64,000 bases of DNA from JAOXRU01 sp965247735 (GCA_965247735.1 CBDFHN010000002.1:992001-1056000); one strand, 5' to 3'. Positions 8,581 through 19,956 are shown, numbered from the stretch's first letter. The notes: a model not told the origin generated them from the letters alone. Program-made: numbers and translations.

Positions 8581-8783
8581 AATTTTCACAGCCTTTAATT
8601 TCATTTTTAAATATCTTAGTAGTTATTTTTAAGATATCCTTAAATTCCTTCGTCTTAAGATCATATATCACCCAAAAAAATCTTTCAATTTTGTATCTTA
8701 GCAAGATTGCTTTTCTAAGAACACTTTCTTTAGTTAAGCAATCAACTAAAAATTAATGTTTACCTATAAAAGTTTATATAATA

Positions 8784-11012
8784 ATGAGTAATAATCCTAA
8801 AATTTACTACACTCAAACAGATGAGGCTCCTGCACTAGCAACTCAGTCATGGTTATCAATCGTAAAAGCATATACTGCTTCTTCAGGAATTGATATTGAA
8901 ACCAGAGACATTTCTTTAGCAGGTAGAATCATTGCTGTTTTTGCAGATTCATTAACAGAAGATCAAAGAATCCCTGATGCACTTGCAGAACTAGGTGATT
9001 TAGCAAAAACGCCTGAGGCAAACATTATAAAACTCCCAAATATTAGCGCTTCAGTTCCACAACTTAAAGCTGCTATAACAGAGCTACAAGAAAAAGGATT
9101 TGCTTTACCAAATTACCCTGAAGAAGCTGTAACTATAGCAGACAAAGAAATACTAGCAAAATACAACAAAGTTAAAGGTAGCGCCGTAAATCCTGTACTA
9201 AGAGAAGGAAACTCAGACAGAAGAGCTCCTAAAGCTGTAAAAAACTATGCGAAAAAGAACCCACATAGTATGGGGGCTTGGGATAAAAATTCCAAATCTC
9301 ATGTTTCAACAATGTCAAGTGGTGATTTTGCTCATAATGAAAAATCTTTAACATTAGCAGCTGCTGACACGCTAAAAATACAATTTGTTAGTACTAATGG
9401 TAACATCACAACGCTAAAAGAAAACCTTAATGTACTAGAAGGTGAGATTATTGATACTACAGTTTTAAGCAAGAGCAAATTAATTGCTTTTATTAGTGAA
9501 CAAATCGCTGATGCCAAACAAAAAGACGTATTATTCTCGCTACACATGAAAGCCACAATGATGAAGGTTTCTGACCCAATCATTTTTGGTCATGCTGTTC
9601 GTGTGTTTTTTAAAGATGTTTTTGACAAACACGCTGCTGTTTTTAATGAAATTGGAGTTGATGTAAACAATGGATTCGGAAACCTACTAAGCAACCTATC
9701 TGAACTTCCTGAAGCAAAACGCCAAGAAATAGAGGCAGATATTGAAACCTGTTTTGCAAAACAACCAGATTTGGCAATGGTAAATTCTGATAAAGGTATT
9801 ACCAATCTTCATGTTCCTAGTGATGTAATTATTGACGCTTCTATGCCAGCAATGATTCGTAACTCTGGACAAATGTGGAATAAAGAAGGAAAATCTCAAG
9901 ACACCAAAGCTGTTATTCCAGATAGTAGCTATGCAGGTATTTACCAAGCAACTATTGATTTCTGTAGGGAAAATGGTGCTTTTGACCCTAGAACCATGGG
10001 TACTGTTCCGAACGTAGGTCTTATGGCTCAAAAAGCTGAAGAATACGGATCTCACGACAAAACTTTTGAACTTTCTGGCAATGGTAAGGTTCAAGTTATT
10101 AATGCTTCAGGAAATGTAATTCTTGAACACGAAGTAGAAGAAGGAGATATCTGGAGAATGTGTCAGGTAAAAGACGCTCCAATACAAGACTGGATTAAAC
10201 TTGCAGTTACAAGAGCAAAAGCAAGTAAAACACCAGCAATTTTCTGGTTAGACAAAAATAGAGCTCATGATGCTGAGCTTATCAAAAAATTAGAATTATA
10301 CTTACCAAATCATGATACAACAGGGCTAGACATCCAAATTATGTCTCCTATAAACGCAACCCTTTTCACCTTGGATAGAGTAAAAAAAGGACAGGACACC
10401 ATTTCAGTTTCTGGTAATGTACTAAGAGATTACCTTACCGATCTTTTTCCAATTCTTGAAGTTGGAACAAGTGCAAAAATGCTTTCTATTGTTCCATTAA
10501 TGAATGGCGGTGGGTTATTTGAAACGGGAGCTGGAGGCTCTGCTCCTAAGCACGTTCAGCAATTCTTAGAAGAAGGTCATTTAAGATGGGATTCTTTAGG
10601 AGAATTTTTAGCACTAGCAGTATCTCTAGATCATTTGGGCGAAAAATACAATAACAAAAAAGCACTAGTACTAGGGGAAACACTTGATGATGCAACTGAA
10701 AAACTATTAGACTCTGGAAAATCTCCATCTAGAAAAGTTGGTGAATTAGACACTAGAGGTAGTCATTTCTACCTAGCCATGTACTGGGCAGAAGCTTTAG
10801 CCAAACAAGACAAAGACAATGATCTTAAAAATGATTTTGCAAAAATCTATAACACTATTAGCGCTAATGAATCAACAATCCTATCAGAGCTAAATGCTGC
10901 TCAAGGGTCCGCTGTTAACATTGGTGGCTATTATGAGCCTAGTTCAGATTTAATGGAATCTGCTATGCGTCCAAGCAGTACGCTAAATGCAATCCTAGAA
11001 GAAATTAAATAA
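8784..11012 (+). CDS. icd: NADP-dependent isocitrate dehydrogenase, monomeric type
   Basis: 742 residues, the size of the monomeric (IDH-II) family, which is unrelated in length to the 415-residue dimeric enzyme. It oxidatively decarboxylates isocitrate to 2-oxoglutarate in the TCA cycle and supplies NADPH. Family blocks seen: N-terminal KIYYTQTDEAPALATQSWL, SDRRAPKAVKNYAKKNPHSMG, the substrate-site region IDASMPAMIRNSGQMW, and the C-terminal GGYYEPSSDLMESAMRPS. It stands alone, with a terminator directly after it. Together with mqo nearby, it gives two TCA enzymes in 4 kb. Confidence 0.97.
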   Translation: MSNNPKIYYTQTDEAPALATQSWLSIVKAYTASSGIDIETRDISLAGRIIAVFADSLTEDQRIPDALAELGDLAKTPEANIIKLPNISASVPQLKAAITELQEKGFALPNYPEEAVTIADKEILAKYNKVKGSAVNPVLREGNSDRRAPKAVKNYAKKNPHSMGAWDKNSKSHVSTMSSGDFAHNEKSLTLAAADTLKIQFVSTNGNITTLKENLNVLEGEIIDTTVLSKSKLIAFISEQIADAKQKDVLFSLHMKATMMKVSDPIIFGHAVRVFFKDVFDKHAAVFNEIGVDVNNGFGNLLSNLSELPEAKRQEIEADIETCFAKQPDLAMVNSDKGITNLHVPSDVIIDASMPAMIRNSGQMWNKEGKSQDTKAVIPDSSYAGIYQATIDFCRENGAFDPRTMGTVPNVGLMAQKAEEYGSHDKTFELSGNGKVQVINASGNVILEHEVEEGDIWRMCQVKDAPIQDWIKLAVTRAKASKTPAIFWLDKNRAHDAELIKKLELYLPNHDTTGLDIQIMSPINATLFTLDRVKKGQDTISVSGNVLRDYLTDLFPILEVGTSAKMLSIVPLMNGGGLFETGAGGSAPKHVQQFLEEGHLRWDSLGEFLALAVSLDHLGEKYNNKKALVLGETLDDATEKLLDSGKSPSRKVGELDTRGSHFYLAMYWAEALAKQDKDNDLKNDFAKIYNTISANESTILSELNAAQGSAVNIGGYYEPSSDLMESAMRPSSTLNAILEEIK

Positions 11013-11031
11013 TTTTTAGGTCTTACAATAC

Positions 11032-11068
11032 AAAAAGCCCCACAATAATATTATTGCGGGGTTTTTTT
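11032..11068 (+). terminator. Terminator after icd
   Basis: Stem CCCC-A-CAATAAT / ATTATTG-C-GGGG with one A-C mismatch, followed by seven T's. Confidence 0.88.
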
Positions 11069-11110
11069 AACCTAATTTACCAGTTAAAATCAACTTAGTA
11101 ATACTAATTA

Positions 11111-11344
11111 ATGAATACTAACAAGGAATTACTATCCAAAAGCATCAAATCATTTGGTATTACTGTAATACTCATGTTTACTGCTCCTGTTATACTATAC
11201 CAAGCCTTTAAAAACCTAGATCACCAGTGGTTTATCCCTGTATTAATTATTGGTATTCTATTTGCAATAGCAGCAATAGCCGGTGGGTTTTACAGTATTA
11301 AACTTATGATGGACGCCTTATTTGGTAAAAAGAATAAAAAATAA
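11111..11344 (+). CDS. Small membrane protein, DUF6095-like
   Basis: 77 residues with two membrane helices, about residues 13-32 and 40-62, and lysine-rich ends. The pattern of a short basic N-terminus, a hydrophobic helix ending in AP, FKN.DH..FIPVLIIGI, and a second helix matches the flavobacterial DUF6095 family of unknown function. It follows icd after a terminator on the same strand, so it is probably transcribed separately. No function can be proposed. Confidence 0.72.
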   Translation: MNTNKELLSKSIKSFGITVILMFTAPVILYQAFKNLDHQWFIPVLIIGILFAIAAIAGGFYSIKLMMDALFGKKNKK

Positions 11345-11463
11345 TCTGGCTGTTCCCCTTCAGGTCAGGCTTTCCGCAGTCGCTTCTTTTATTCGTAAAA
11401 ACTCACAAAAGAGAGCTTCAACAAATGCTACAATCCTTAACGGAAACTACGCTAAAGACAAGA
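11345..11463. repeat. Intergenic repeat-like remnant
   Basis: This 119-bp gap is GC-richer than its surroundings and has no ORF. It contains the words CAGGTCAGGCTTTCCGCAG and TTCGTAAAAACTCACAAAAG, which I associate with dispersed, degenerate intergenic repeats common in flavobacterial genomes. That is recollection, not a search result. Confidence 0.3.
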
Positions 11464-12939
11464 TCATAAACCCAATACAGACTCAACCCTAGATAATTCA
11501 TTTTTAAATAACTCCTCATCAACAGCAACATTCCAGCTAGGCACAATTTTAGACAATAGTTCTTTCCCCTGTTTAGAATTCACAAGCTCAGGAAACGCAA
11601 CACCTAATGCTTTCAACATAATTGATGTAGCAGTAGATGCCCCAGGAGAAGCTCCCAATAGACAGGTAATACTACCATATTTACTAGAAACAACCTCAGT
11701 TCCAAACTGAAGCCTCCCTCCTTCATATTCATCTTTCTTTATAATCTGCACACGTTGTCCGGCCACGACAAGTTCCCAATCTTCGTTTTTAGCATTTTTC
11801 ACAAATTTTCGTAAAGCAGTCATCCTGTCATCATGAGACATTAGCACTTGTCCGATTAAATATTTAGTCAAAGGTAAATTATGCCAAAAAGCACCAAACA
11901 TAGTAGAAATATTATCAGAGGTAACGGAAGCAAACAAGTCTAAATTTGATCCCTCTTTTAAAAACTTAGGACTAAAACCAGCAAAAGGACCAAAAAGCAA
12001 CTCCTTTTTACCATCTATGTATCTAGTATCCAAATGCGGAGTAGACATAGGCGGATCTCCAAGTCCAGCTTTACTATAAACCTTGGCGTTATGTTGCTTT
12101 ATTAACGCTTCATTCTTACATACCAACCATTCTCCACTTACTGGAAAACCGCCATATCCAGATTTTTCTTCAATCTCAATTTTTTGTAAAAGCAATAAGC
12201 TTCCTCCTCCCGCACCAACAAATACATGTTCAGCTTCTAAATGAAAAACCGCTTCTGTCTTAATATCTTTTACCTTAACAGTCCAATCTAAATCAGTATC
12301 GGGATCAACATCTAAAACATCAAAACCGCAATGAACTGGTGTATCAAATTCCTTTTCCAAAACCGAAAATAGTGATTTTGTCAATTCACCAAAATTAACT
12401 TCTGTTCCTCTATCTATTCTTGAAGCTGCAATTTTCTCATCACGTTTCCTATCATTCATTATCAAAGGAAACCATTCATTCATTTTCTCAATATCTCTTG
12501 TAAATTCAATTGAATCAAACATAAAATGATTCTTCAGCTGATTATATCTCTGCTCCAAATAATCACAATTTTCTTCTCCTTCTACCCAACTGCAATGAGG
12601 TACGTGTGACACAAAGTCCTCAGGATTATGCAATAACTTTTTTTCAATCAAATAAGTCCAAAATTGCTTAGAAATTTCAAATTGATGGCAAATAGAAACA
12701 GCTTTGTCAATTGCTACAGTACCATCCCTTAACTCTGGACAATAATTCAATTCACACAATGCAGAATGACCTGTTCCAGCATTATTCCAAGCAGAAGAAC
12801 TTTCTAAAGCTACAGCATCTAGACGTTCGAGAATCAGAACATTTAACTCAGGTTTTAACAACTTGGCCAATAATGCAAAATTTGCACTCATGATTCCGCC
12901 ACCGACACATATTAGGTCATATTTTTTCTTGAAATTCAT
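11464..12939 (-). CDS. mqo: Malate:quinone oxidoreductase
   Basis: 491 residues. Mqo is a peripheral membrane FAD enzyme that oxidises malate to oxaloacetate and passes electrons to quinone, replacing or complementing NAD-linked malate dehydrogenase. The dinucleotide-binding motif ICVGGGIMSANFALLAK is at residues 10-26, followed by SSAWNNAGTGHSALCELNYCP, a family hallmark. The C-terminal LLGASPGASTATSIML FAD-contact block is intact. No operon partner: the plus-strand gene to its left converges on it, and the DNA to its right is IS territory. Confidence 0.96.
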   Translation of the reverse strand: MNFKKKYDLICVGGGIMSANFALLAKLLKPELNVLILERLDAVALESSSAWNNAGTGHSALCELNYCPELRDGTVAIDKAVSICHQFEISKQFWTYLIEKKLLHNPEDFVSHVPHCSWVEGEENCDYLEQRYNQLKNHFMFDSIEFTRDIEKMNEWFPLIMNDRKRDEKIAASRIDRGTEVNFGELTKSLFSVLEKEFDTPVHCGFDVLDVDPDTDLDWTVKVKDIKTEAVFHLEAEHVFVGAGGGSLLLLQKIEIEEKSGYGGFPVSGEWLVCKNEALIKQHNAKVYSKAGLGDPPMSTPHLDTRYIDGKKELLFGPFAGFSPKFLKEGSNLDLFASVTSDNISTMFGAFWHNLPLTKYLIGQVLMSHDDRMTALRKFVKNAKNEDWELVVAGQRVQIIKKDEYEGGRLQFGTEVVSSKYGSITCLLGASPGASTATSIMLKALGVAFPELVNSKQGKELLSKIVPSWNVAVDEELFKNELSRVESVLGL

Positions 12940-13116
12940 AGTTATATTTTAGAAAAATTAAATATAAACATTTTGCAACAGATATTAATTATAATACAAA
13001 TTGCAAAATATTTTTACTCAACAGAGGAGTATAAAAAATACAATGGGAAGTAGCTTGGGAATTGGATCAGTTTTCGACAATAATATTTGACTATTTAGCT
13101 TTAACACTAGAATTAT
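12940..13116. other. Gene-free left flank of the first IS
   Basis: 177 bp between mqo and the left inverted repeat of IS copy A. It should hold the mqo promoter (TATATTTA on the minus strand near 12970 is a weak -7 match). It does not contain the missing 5' part of the cold-shock gene found on the other side of the IS. I see no ORF here. Confidence 0.5.
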
Positions 13117-13190
13117 GGATCAAATATAAAAGTTGGGGACAAATATGAAAATTCATAGATTTGTATACATATAAACACAAAGAATAAAGC

Positions 13191-13535
13191 TTGGACATAG
13201 CATTAGCCAACTATTTTTTACCAGAAGGAATCTTAGATTATTTTGATATCGTTTCTCATAAAATGGAGAACGAAAAAGTACATTTCTATTTAGAAGAAAA
13301 AAATATTCTTCCTCAAGAGTTTGAATCAGAAACAGCAAAATCAAAAGGATTTACCCCAGAAATAACCGTTGAAGACTTTCCACTTCGAGGAAAATCAGTA
13401 CTACTACATATTAAACGGCGTAGATGGACCTTAGTGAAAAACGGATTAATCATCAAAAGAGACTGGGCTATGGTAGCCAAAGGAACGCGAATTACTTCTG
13501 AATTTGCCTCTTTTTTAAAAGGTATCATTGGATAG
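13191..13535 (+). CDS. ISAon1-like transposase N-terminal region protein, copy A
   Basis: 114 residues from a TTG start, because a stop codon lies two codons upstream of it and no ATG is available. It shares with copy B the pattern of an acidic N-terminus, EVTVEDFPLRGK-like block (here EITVEDFPLRGK), HIKRRRW and DW..VAKGTRITSEFASFLK. In this IS group the first frame encodes the N-terminal domain, probably DNA-binding, of the transposase. It overlaps the second frame by 8 bp in the +1 frame. The copy is probably inactive because its partner frame is broken. Confidence 0.8.
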   Translation: MDIALANYFLPEGILDYFDIVSHKMENEKVHFYLEEKNILPQEFESETAKSKGFTPEITVEDFPLRGKSVLLHIKRRRWTLVKNGLIIKRDWAMVAKGTRITSEFASFLKGIIG

Positions 13536-14510
13536 TAACGCAGTAAGTGCAAGTAAATTTGGTGATTACTATAACACCAATGGATCTAAATTACAATATC
13601 TCTACAAAAACCATCTGAGTGACTTTAATGATTGGTCACAAAAGAAACATGCTCAAAACTGGTTGCTTTTTGGAAAGAATTTAGGTAAATATTTGAGTCT
13701 AGATGAAACATCGCTTTCTAATGGGAACTATATACAATATTGACCAATAAAGACGCTAAAGGGCATAAAGGCGCCATTATTGCCATAGTAAAAGGAACCA
13801 AGGCTATAGACATCATAGCGGTGATAAACAAAATACCAGAATCAAGAAGAAATATGGTGAAAGAAGTTACTGTAGATATGGCTGGAAGTATGAATCTAAT
13901 TGCAAGAAAATGTTTTCCTAAAACAGAAATTGTAACAGATAGATTTCACGTTCAAAAGCTTGCATCTCAAGCCGTACAAGATGAACGAATTAGACTAAGG
14001 TGGGAAGTTATTGATTTAGAAAACAATAGAATAGAAAAGAGTAGAAAAACTGATAAAACATACAAACCAGAACTACTAAGTAATGGTGACACAAAGAAAC
14101 AGATATTAGCCAGAAGTCGGTATTTATTATTTAAATCCAAAAGTAGATGGACATCAACACAAATTGCTAGAGCCGAATTGTTGTTTAAGTACTATCCATC
14201 AATAGAAAAAGCATATAATTTAGCACAAGGACTAACTTATGTGTTTGAAAATAATACGAATAAGGATGTAGCTCGATTAAAATTAGCTCAGTGGTACAAT
14301 AAAGTTGAAGAAACAGAATTTAAGTCTTTCAATATTATATCTAGAACAATCCAAATCCACTATGAAACAATATTGAACTATTTTAACAATAGAAGTACAA
14401 ATGCTTCTGCCGAATCTTTCAATGCCAAAATAAAAGCTTTTAGAGCACAATTTAGAGGTGTCAGAGATATTCCGTTTTTCCTATACAGGCTAACTAAAAT
14501 TTATGCATAA
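13528..14510 (+). pseudogene. Frameshifted ISL3/DDE transposase, copy A
   Basis: The catalytic frame is split. 13528-13743 reads ...LGKYLSLDETSLSNGN then goes out of frame to a stop, and 13740-14510 continues as TNKDAKGHKGAIIAIVKG. Aligned with copy B, one base is missing between about 13727 and 13733, which explains the break. The DDE residues survive in the two halves: Asp in LDETS, Asp in TDRFHVQKLA, Glu in NASAESFNAKIKAF. Unless this deletion is a programmed slip site, the transposase is dead. The intact copy B has no such shift here. Confidence 0.82.
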
Positions 14511-14639
14511 TTCTTTCTAGTCCCCAAGAATAATGGTTGATCCCAATTTAGAGGTGTCAGAGATATTACGTTTTTCCTATACAGGCTAACTAAAATTTAT
14601 GCATAATTCTTTCTAGTCCCCAAGAATAATGGTTGATCC
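14448..14639 (+). repeat. 96-bp tandem duplication of the IS right end
   Basis: 14448-14543 (end of the transposase frame plus right inverted repeat) is repeated directly at 14544-14639 with a single mismatch (C at 14472, A at 14568). Both units end in the terminal TTGATCC of the inverted repeat. Confidence 0.95.
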
Positions 14640-14774
14640 GAAGAAGGTTCAAACAAAGAACATTTTGTACACATCTCTGGATTGATCAATGAAATTCGTG
14701 AAGGTGATGCAGTAGAATTTGAACTCACAGAAGGAAAAAAAGGGTTAAACGCAGTAAATGTAAAAGTTATCTAG
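14640..14774 (+). pseudogene. Cold-shock protein fragment (3' two-thirds)
   Basis: Reading from the IS junction in frame gives EEGSNKEHFVHISGLINEI then REGDAVEFELTEGKKGLNAV and NVKVI, stop. This is the C-terminal part of a CspA-family protein, including the RNP-2-like HFVHIS motif. The first roughly 18-20 residues with the FNESKGFGFI RNP-1 motif and the start codon are missing. They are not found on the far side of the IS, so the 5' end was deleted, not just separated. The gene keeps its own terminator downstream. Confidence 0.88.
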
Positions 14775-14796
14775 CCACTTTTTAATTAAATAACAA

Positions 14797-14834
14797 AGCC
14801 CCTTAGCAAATTATGCTAAGGGGCTATTTTTTTT
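14797..14834 (+). terminator. Terminator of the truncated cold-shock gene
   Basis: Perfect 12-bp stem AGCCCCTTAGCA / TGCTAAGGGGCT, 5-nt loop, T-run. Confidence 0.93.
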
Positions 14835-14932
14835 GGACTTATCTAAGATTGGATTGTTTTTAACTCTTTAAGGCTCAACACAAAAAGTTGTGGAGTAACT
14901 AAATTAGAGGCAACTTTGCTTTTAAAATTTCT

Positions 14933-15289
14933 ATGTCCTCAGACGCTTTATTTGCAGTTGCTAATTTATTACTTCCCGAAGTACTGGTAAGTCATTTTGA
15001 TTTAACCAAACACGAGATTAAAGGAGAAGAGATACATTTCTATTTTACAGAATTAAATGAGGTTCCATCTGTACTTAATAATGCTAAACTCCACTCTAAA
15101 GGCTTCTTTCCAGAGGCGACCGTTCAAGATTTCCCTATACGAGGTAAGGATGTTTATCTGCATATAACACGGCGTAGATGGCTTAATGAAGTGACTAGTA
15201 AAGTAGTTACAAGAGATTGGGATTTAGTAGCAAAAGGAACTAGAATAACTAGTGAATTTGCTGCTTTTTTAAAAGAGGTCTATAAGTAA
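14933..15289 (+). CDS. ISAon1-like transposase N-terminal region protein, copy B
   Basis: 118 residues starting at ATG 14933, inside the element 61 bp from its left end. It has the same conserved core as copy A: EATVQDFPIRGKDVYLHI, RRRW and DLVAKGTRITSEFAAFLKE. No enzymatic motif is present; presumably it supplies the N-terminal, inverted-repeat-binding domain of the transposase. Its end overlaps the open second frame in +1 phase. A run of T's followed by A's (15265-15274) lies near the overlap. Confidence 0.85.
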   Translation: MSSDALFAVANLLLPEVLVSHFDLTKHEIKGEEIHFYFTELNEVPSVLNNAKLHSKGFFPEATVQDFPIRGKDVYLHITRRRWLNEVTSKVVTRDWDLVAKGTRITSEFAAFLKEVYK

Positions 15290-16265
15290 TAACGCTTCAA
15301 GTACAACACTTGTAGCTAATTTCTATGGTGTTAATCCCAGAAGTCTACAAAGACAGTACAAGGACTATCTGAGTGATTTTAAAGCGTGGGGTCAAAAACA
15401 ACACGCAACAGATTGGCTATTATTCGCACAAAACTTAGGCGCAAATTTATCCCTTGATGAGACTGCCTTTTCTAATGGTGATTTATATACCATACTAACC
15501 AATAAAAAAGCAAAAGGAAAGAAGGGAGCCTTAGTTGCTATGGTCAAAGGAACCAAAGCCGAAACTGTGATAAAAATACTAGAGAAAATTCCTTTAAAGC
15601 AACGCAAGAAAGTTAAAGAGGTAACTTTAGATATGGCAGGTAATATGGGACTTATCGTTAAAAAGTCTTTCCCAAATGCTACCTTAGTAATAGATCGTTT
15701 TCACGTGCAAAAACTAGCCTTGGACGCATTACAAGAAATAAGAATAAAACATCGATGGGATGCTTTAGATACTGAAAATGATGCCATAGAATATGCTAGA
15801 AATAAATCATTAAAATACACTCCAAAACTACTGCCCAATGGAGATACTTTAAAGCAATTATTAGCAAGAAGCAGATATTTATTATATAAATCAAGTAGTA
15901 AATGGACTGACAATCAATCCAAAAGAGCAGAAGTCCTTTTTCAGAGATATCCAGATCTAGAGAAAGCATATAAGTTATGCCAAAACCTATCTTGGATATT
16001 TAATAATACCAAAGACAAAACTTCAGCACTTATCAGGCTTGCAAAATGGGATGAAAAAGTAAGACAAGCTAAATTTAAAAGCTTCAACACAATCGCTAGA
16101 ACAATGTCAATACATTATCAAAATATACTCAACTATTTTGATAATAGAAGTACAAATGCGTCTGCAGAATCTTTCAATGCTAAAATTAAAGCCTTTAGAG
16201 CACAATTTAGAGGGGTTAGAAATGTAGACTTTTTCTTATTTAGACTTACTACAATTTTTGCATAA
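15273..16265 (+). CDS. ISL3-like DDE transposase, copy B
   Basis: The frame is open from 15273 and has no ATG, GTG or TTG before residues that align with the conserved start of the domain; the first ATG (15540) is far inside it. The protein is about 320-330 residues. Catalytic residues are visible: Asp in SLDETAFSNG, Asp in LVIDRFHVQKLAL, Glu in NASAESFNAKIKAFRAQF. The frame is +1 relative to the first ORF, so it must be made by +1 frameshifting, by an unusual start such as ATA or ATT at the overlap, or by reinitiation. Coordinates give the open region, not a proven start. Confidence 0.82.
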   Translation, partial: KRSISNNASSTTLVANFYGVNPRSLQRQYKDYLSDFKAWGQKQHATDWLLFAQNLGANLSLDETAFSNGDLYTILTNKKAKGKKGALVAMVKGTKAETVIKILEKIPLKQRKKVKEVTLDMAGNMGLIVKKSFPNATLVIDRFHVQKLALDALQEIRIKHRWDALDTENDAIEYARNKSLKYTPKLLPNGDTLKQLLARSRYLLYKSSSKWTDNQSKRAEVLFQRYPDLEKAYKLCQNLSWIFNNTKDKTSALIRLAKWDEKVRQAKFKSFNTIARTMSIHYQNILNYFDNRSTNASAESFNAKIKAFRAQFRGVRNVDFFLFRLTTIFA

Positions 16266-16341
16266 TCCTAAAATCCCACAACTTTTGGACTTGATCCCTC
16301 TTTAACTTCTTTGCTTTTTAACTAATTCCTTAAGTTTAAAA

Positions 16342-16378
16342 CAAAAAAAAATCCTCAATTACAATGTAATTGAGGATT
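16342..16378 (-). terminator. Terminator of the rRNA operon
   Basis: Perfect 13-bp stem AATCCTCAATTAC / GTAATTGAGGATT with a 3-nt loop. On the minus strand it follows 5S rRNA directly and is followed by a run of nine T's. Confidence 0.95.
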
Positions 16379-16385
16379 CTAAGAA

Positions 16386-16492
16386 AGGCGACGACATACT
16401 CTCCCACCAGTGGCAGTACCATCTGCGCATATGGGCTTAACTTCTCTGTTCGGAATGGTAAGAGGTGAGCCCCATCGCTATAATCACCTTAA
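16386..16492 (-). rRNA. rrf: 5S ribosomal RNA
   Basis: The complement contains the conserved CATTCCGAACAGAGAAGTTAAGCCC segment in pieces, GATGGTACTGC and GGGAGAGTATGTCG, with closing ends pairing. About 107 nt; the exact ends are estimated from base pairing to within a few bases. Last gene of the rRNA operon, about 145 bp after 23S. Confidence 0.93.
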
Positions 16493-16495
16493 GTC

Positions 16496-16570
16496 TTTAG
16501 TGGTCAGTTTTCGGTAATCAATATTCAGTTCTCACTGTGTACTGCTACTGTTAACTGCCAACTATATATA
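16496..16570 (-). repeat. CAGT-word sequence in the 23S-5S spacer
   Basis: The minus strand reads as a chain of CAGT-type words (GGCAGTTAACAGTAGCAGT...) followed by ACTG-type words (...AAAACTGACCACT), forming an imperfect inverted repeat. Similar modules lie in the other two spacers of this operon. Confidence 0.6.
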
Positions 16571-16637
16571 AGTTAACATACTGAGATAAATGATTTTGAT
16601 TTTTGATCGAATAGTTTATAAAATAAAAAGAGCGTAC

Positions 16638-19468
<2,831 letters not shown>

Positions 19469-19552
19469 TGTACTATTATTCTCTTATTTATTTTCTACTC
19501 GTTCAAATTATTGTCTGATCTCTCTAACAATAATTTTCTCGTATTCTTTTAT

Positions 19553-19570
19553 CTCAATATGTCAATGAAC
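19553..19570 (-). promoter_or_regulatory. boxA-like motif before 23S
   Basis: The minus strand reads GTTCATTGACATATTGAG. It resembles the antitermination boxA of Firmicutes rRNA operons (TGTTCTTTGAAAACT). Related copies occur at 19843, 21671, 21934 and 22037. Confidence 0.55.
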
Positions 19571-19583
19571 GTTTATTTAGTCC

Positions 19584-19646
19584 GCAGTGATCAGTGGTCA
19601 GTTGGCAGTAAAAAACTGCTTCCCGTATACTGCTACTGCATACTAA
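19584..19646 (-). repeat. CAGT-word sequence in the tRNA-Ala-23S spacer
   Basis: The minus strand carries ATGCAGTAGCAGTATACGG, a GCAGT-TTTTT-ACTGC hairpin, then AACTGACCACTGATCACTGC. Same word style and orientation as the modules at 16496 and 19735. Confidence 0.6.
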
Positions 19647-19651
19647 TTTTG

Positions 19652-19725
19652 TGGAGAATATCGGAGTCGAACCGATGACCTCCTGCGTGCAAGGCAGGCG
19701 CTCTAGCCAGCTGAGCTAATCCCCC
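19652..19725 (-). tRNA. tRNA-Ala (anticodon TGC)
   Basis: 74 nt on the minus strand. Acceptor GGGGGAT pairs with ATTCTCC with two G-U pairs, the D-arm is TAGCTCAGCTGGCTAGAGC, and the anticodon loop is CTTGCAC. The T-loop is GTTCGACTC. CCA is not encoded. It lies in the 16S-23S spacer, the usual Ile-Ala order. Confidence 0.96.
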
Positions 19726-19734
19726 GTTTTTAAG

Positions 19735-19815
19735 TTGGCTGTCCCGTATTCAGTAATCAGTCTATATTTGACGTACTGCGTACTGCAAACTGCGTACTGT
19801 AAACTGGTTTCCCAA
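19735..19815 (-). repeat. CAGT-word sequence between the two tRNAs
   Basis: The minus strand has CAGTTTACAGTACGCAGT, TTGCAGTACGCAGTACG and then GACTGATTACTGAATACGGG. The short words repeat with small changes, unlike a tRNA-processing stem. Confidence 0.6.
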
Positions 19816-19882
19816 CTTCTAAAATTTCCTTCTATTCTTTTTAATGAACGTGTGATAATAAATTATCAATTCCTTTTTTTTG

Positions 19883-19956
19883 TAGTCCCAGGCAGACTCG
19901 AACTGCCGACCTCTACATTATCAGTGTAGCGCTCTAACCAGCTGAGCTATGGGACT
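19883..19956 (-). tRNA. tRNA-Ile (anticodon GAT)
   Basis: 74 nt on the minus strand. Acceptor AGTCCCA / TGGGACT is perfectly paired, the anticodon stem-loop CTACACTGATAATGTAG carries GAT, and the T-arm is GGCAGTTCGAGTCTGCC. CCA is not encoded. First tRNA after 16S in the operon. Confidence 0.96.

Larger units (their letters stand above)
13117..14543 (+). mobile_element. ISAon1-like insertion sequence, copy A (degenerate)
   Basis: About 1.43 kb bounded by imperfect inverted repeats of 24 bp: 13117-13140 (GGATCAAAT...TTGGGGAC) and 14520-14543 (complement GGATCAACC...TTGGGGAC). It carries two overlapping reading frames of the ISAon1 type with an ISL3-like DDE transposase domain. The second frame is broken by a one-base deletion. 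No matching target duplication is found: AGAATTAT precedes the left end, while the right end is duplicated and then joins a cold-shock gene fragment. This points to a later rearrangement or deletion. Confidence 0.85.
14872..16297 (+). mobile_element. ISAon1-like insertion sequence, copy B (apparently intact)
   Basis: 1,426 bp. Inverted repeats of 22 bp at 14872-14893 (GGCTCAACACAAAAAGTTGTGG) and 16276-16297 (complement GGATCAAGTCC...GTTGTGG) differ at four or five positions. They are flanked by a perfect 8-bp direct repeat CTCTTTAA at 14864-14871 and 16298-16305. An 8-bp target duplication is characteristic of ISL3-type elements. The two frames are open. It is clearly a different element from copy A (similar proteins but many substitutions), so the two arrived independently. 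It inserted between the cold-shock gene terminator and the rRNA operon terminator. Confidence 0.93.

Noticed and set aside
13727..13745. Programmed frameshift in transposase copy A
   Set aside because: Copy B is uninterrupted at this position and copy A lacks one base relative to it, so a disabling deletion is simpler.
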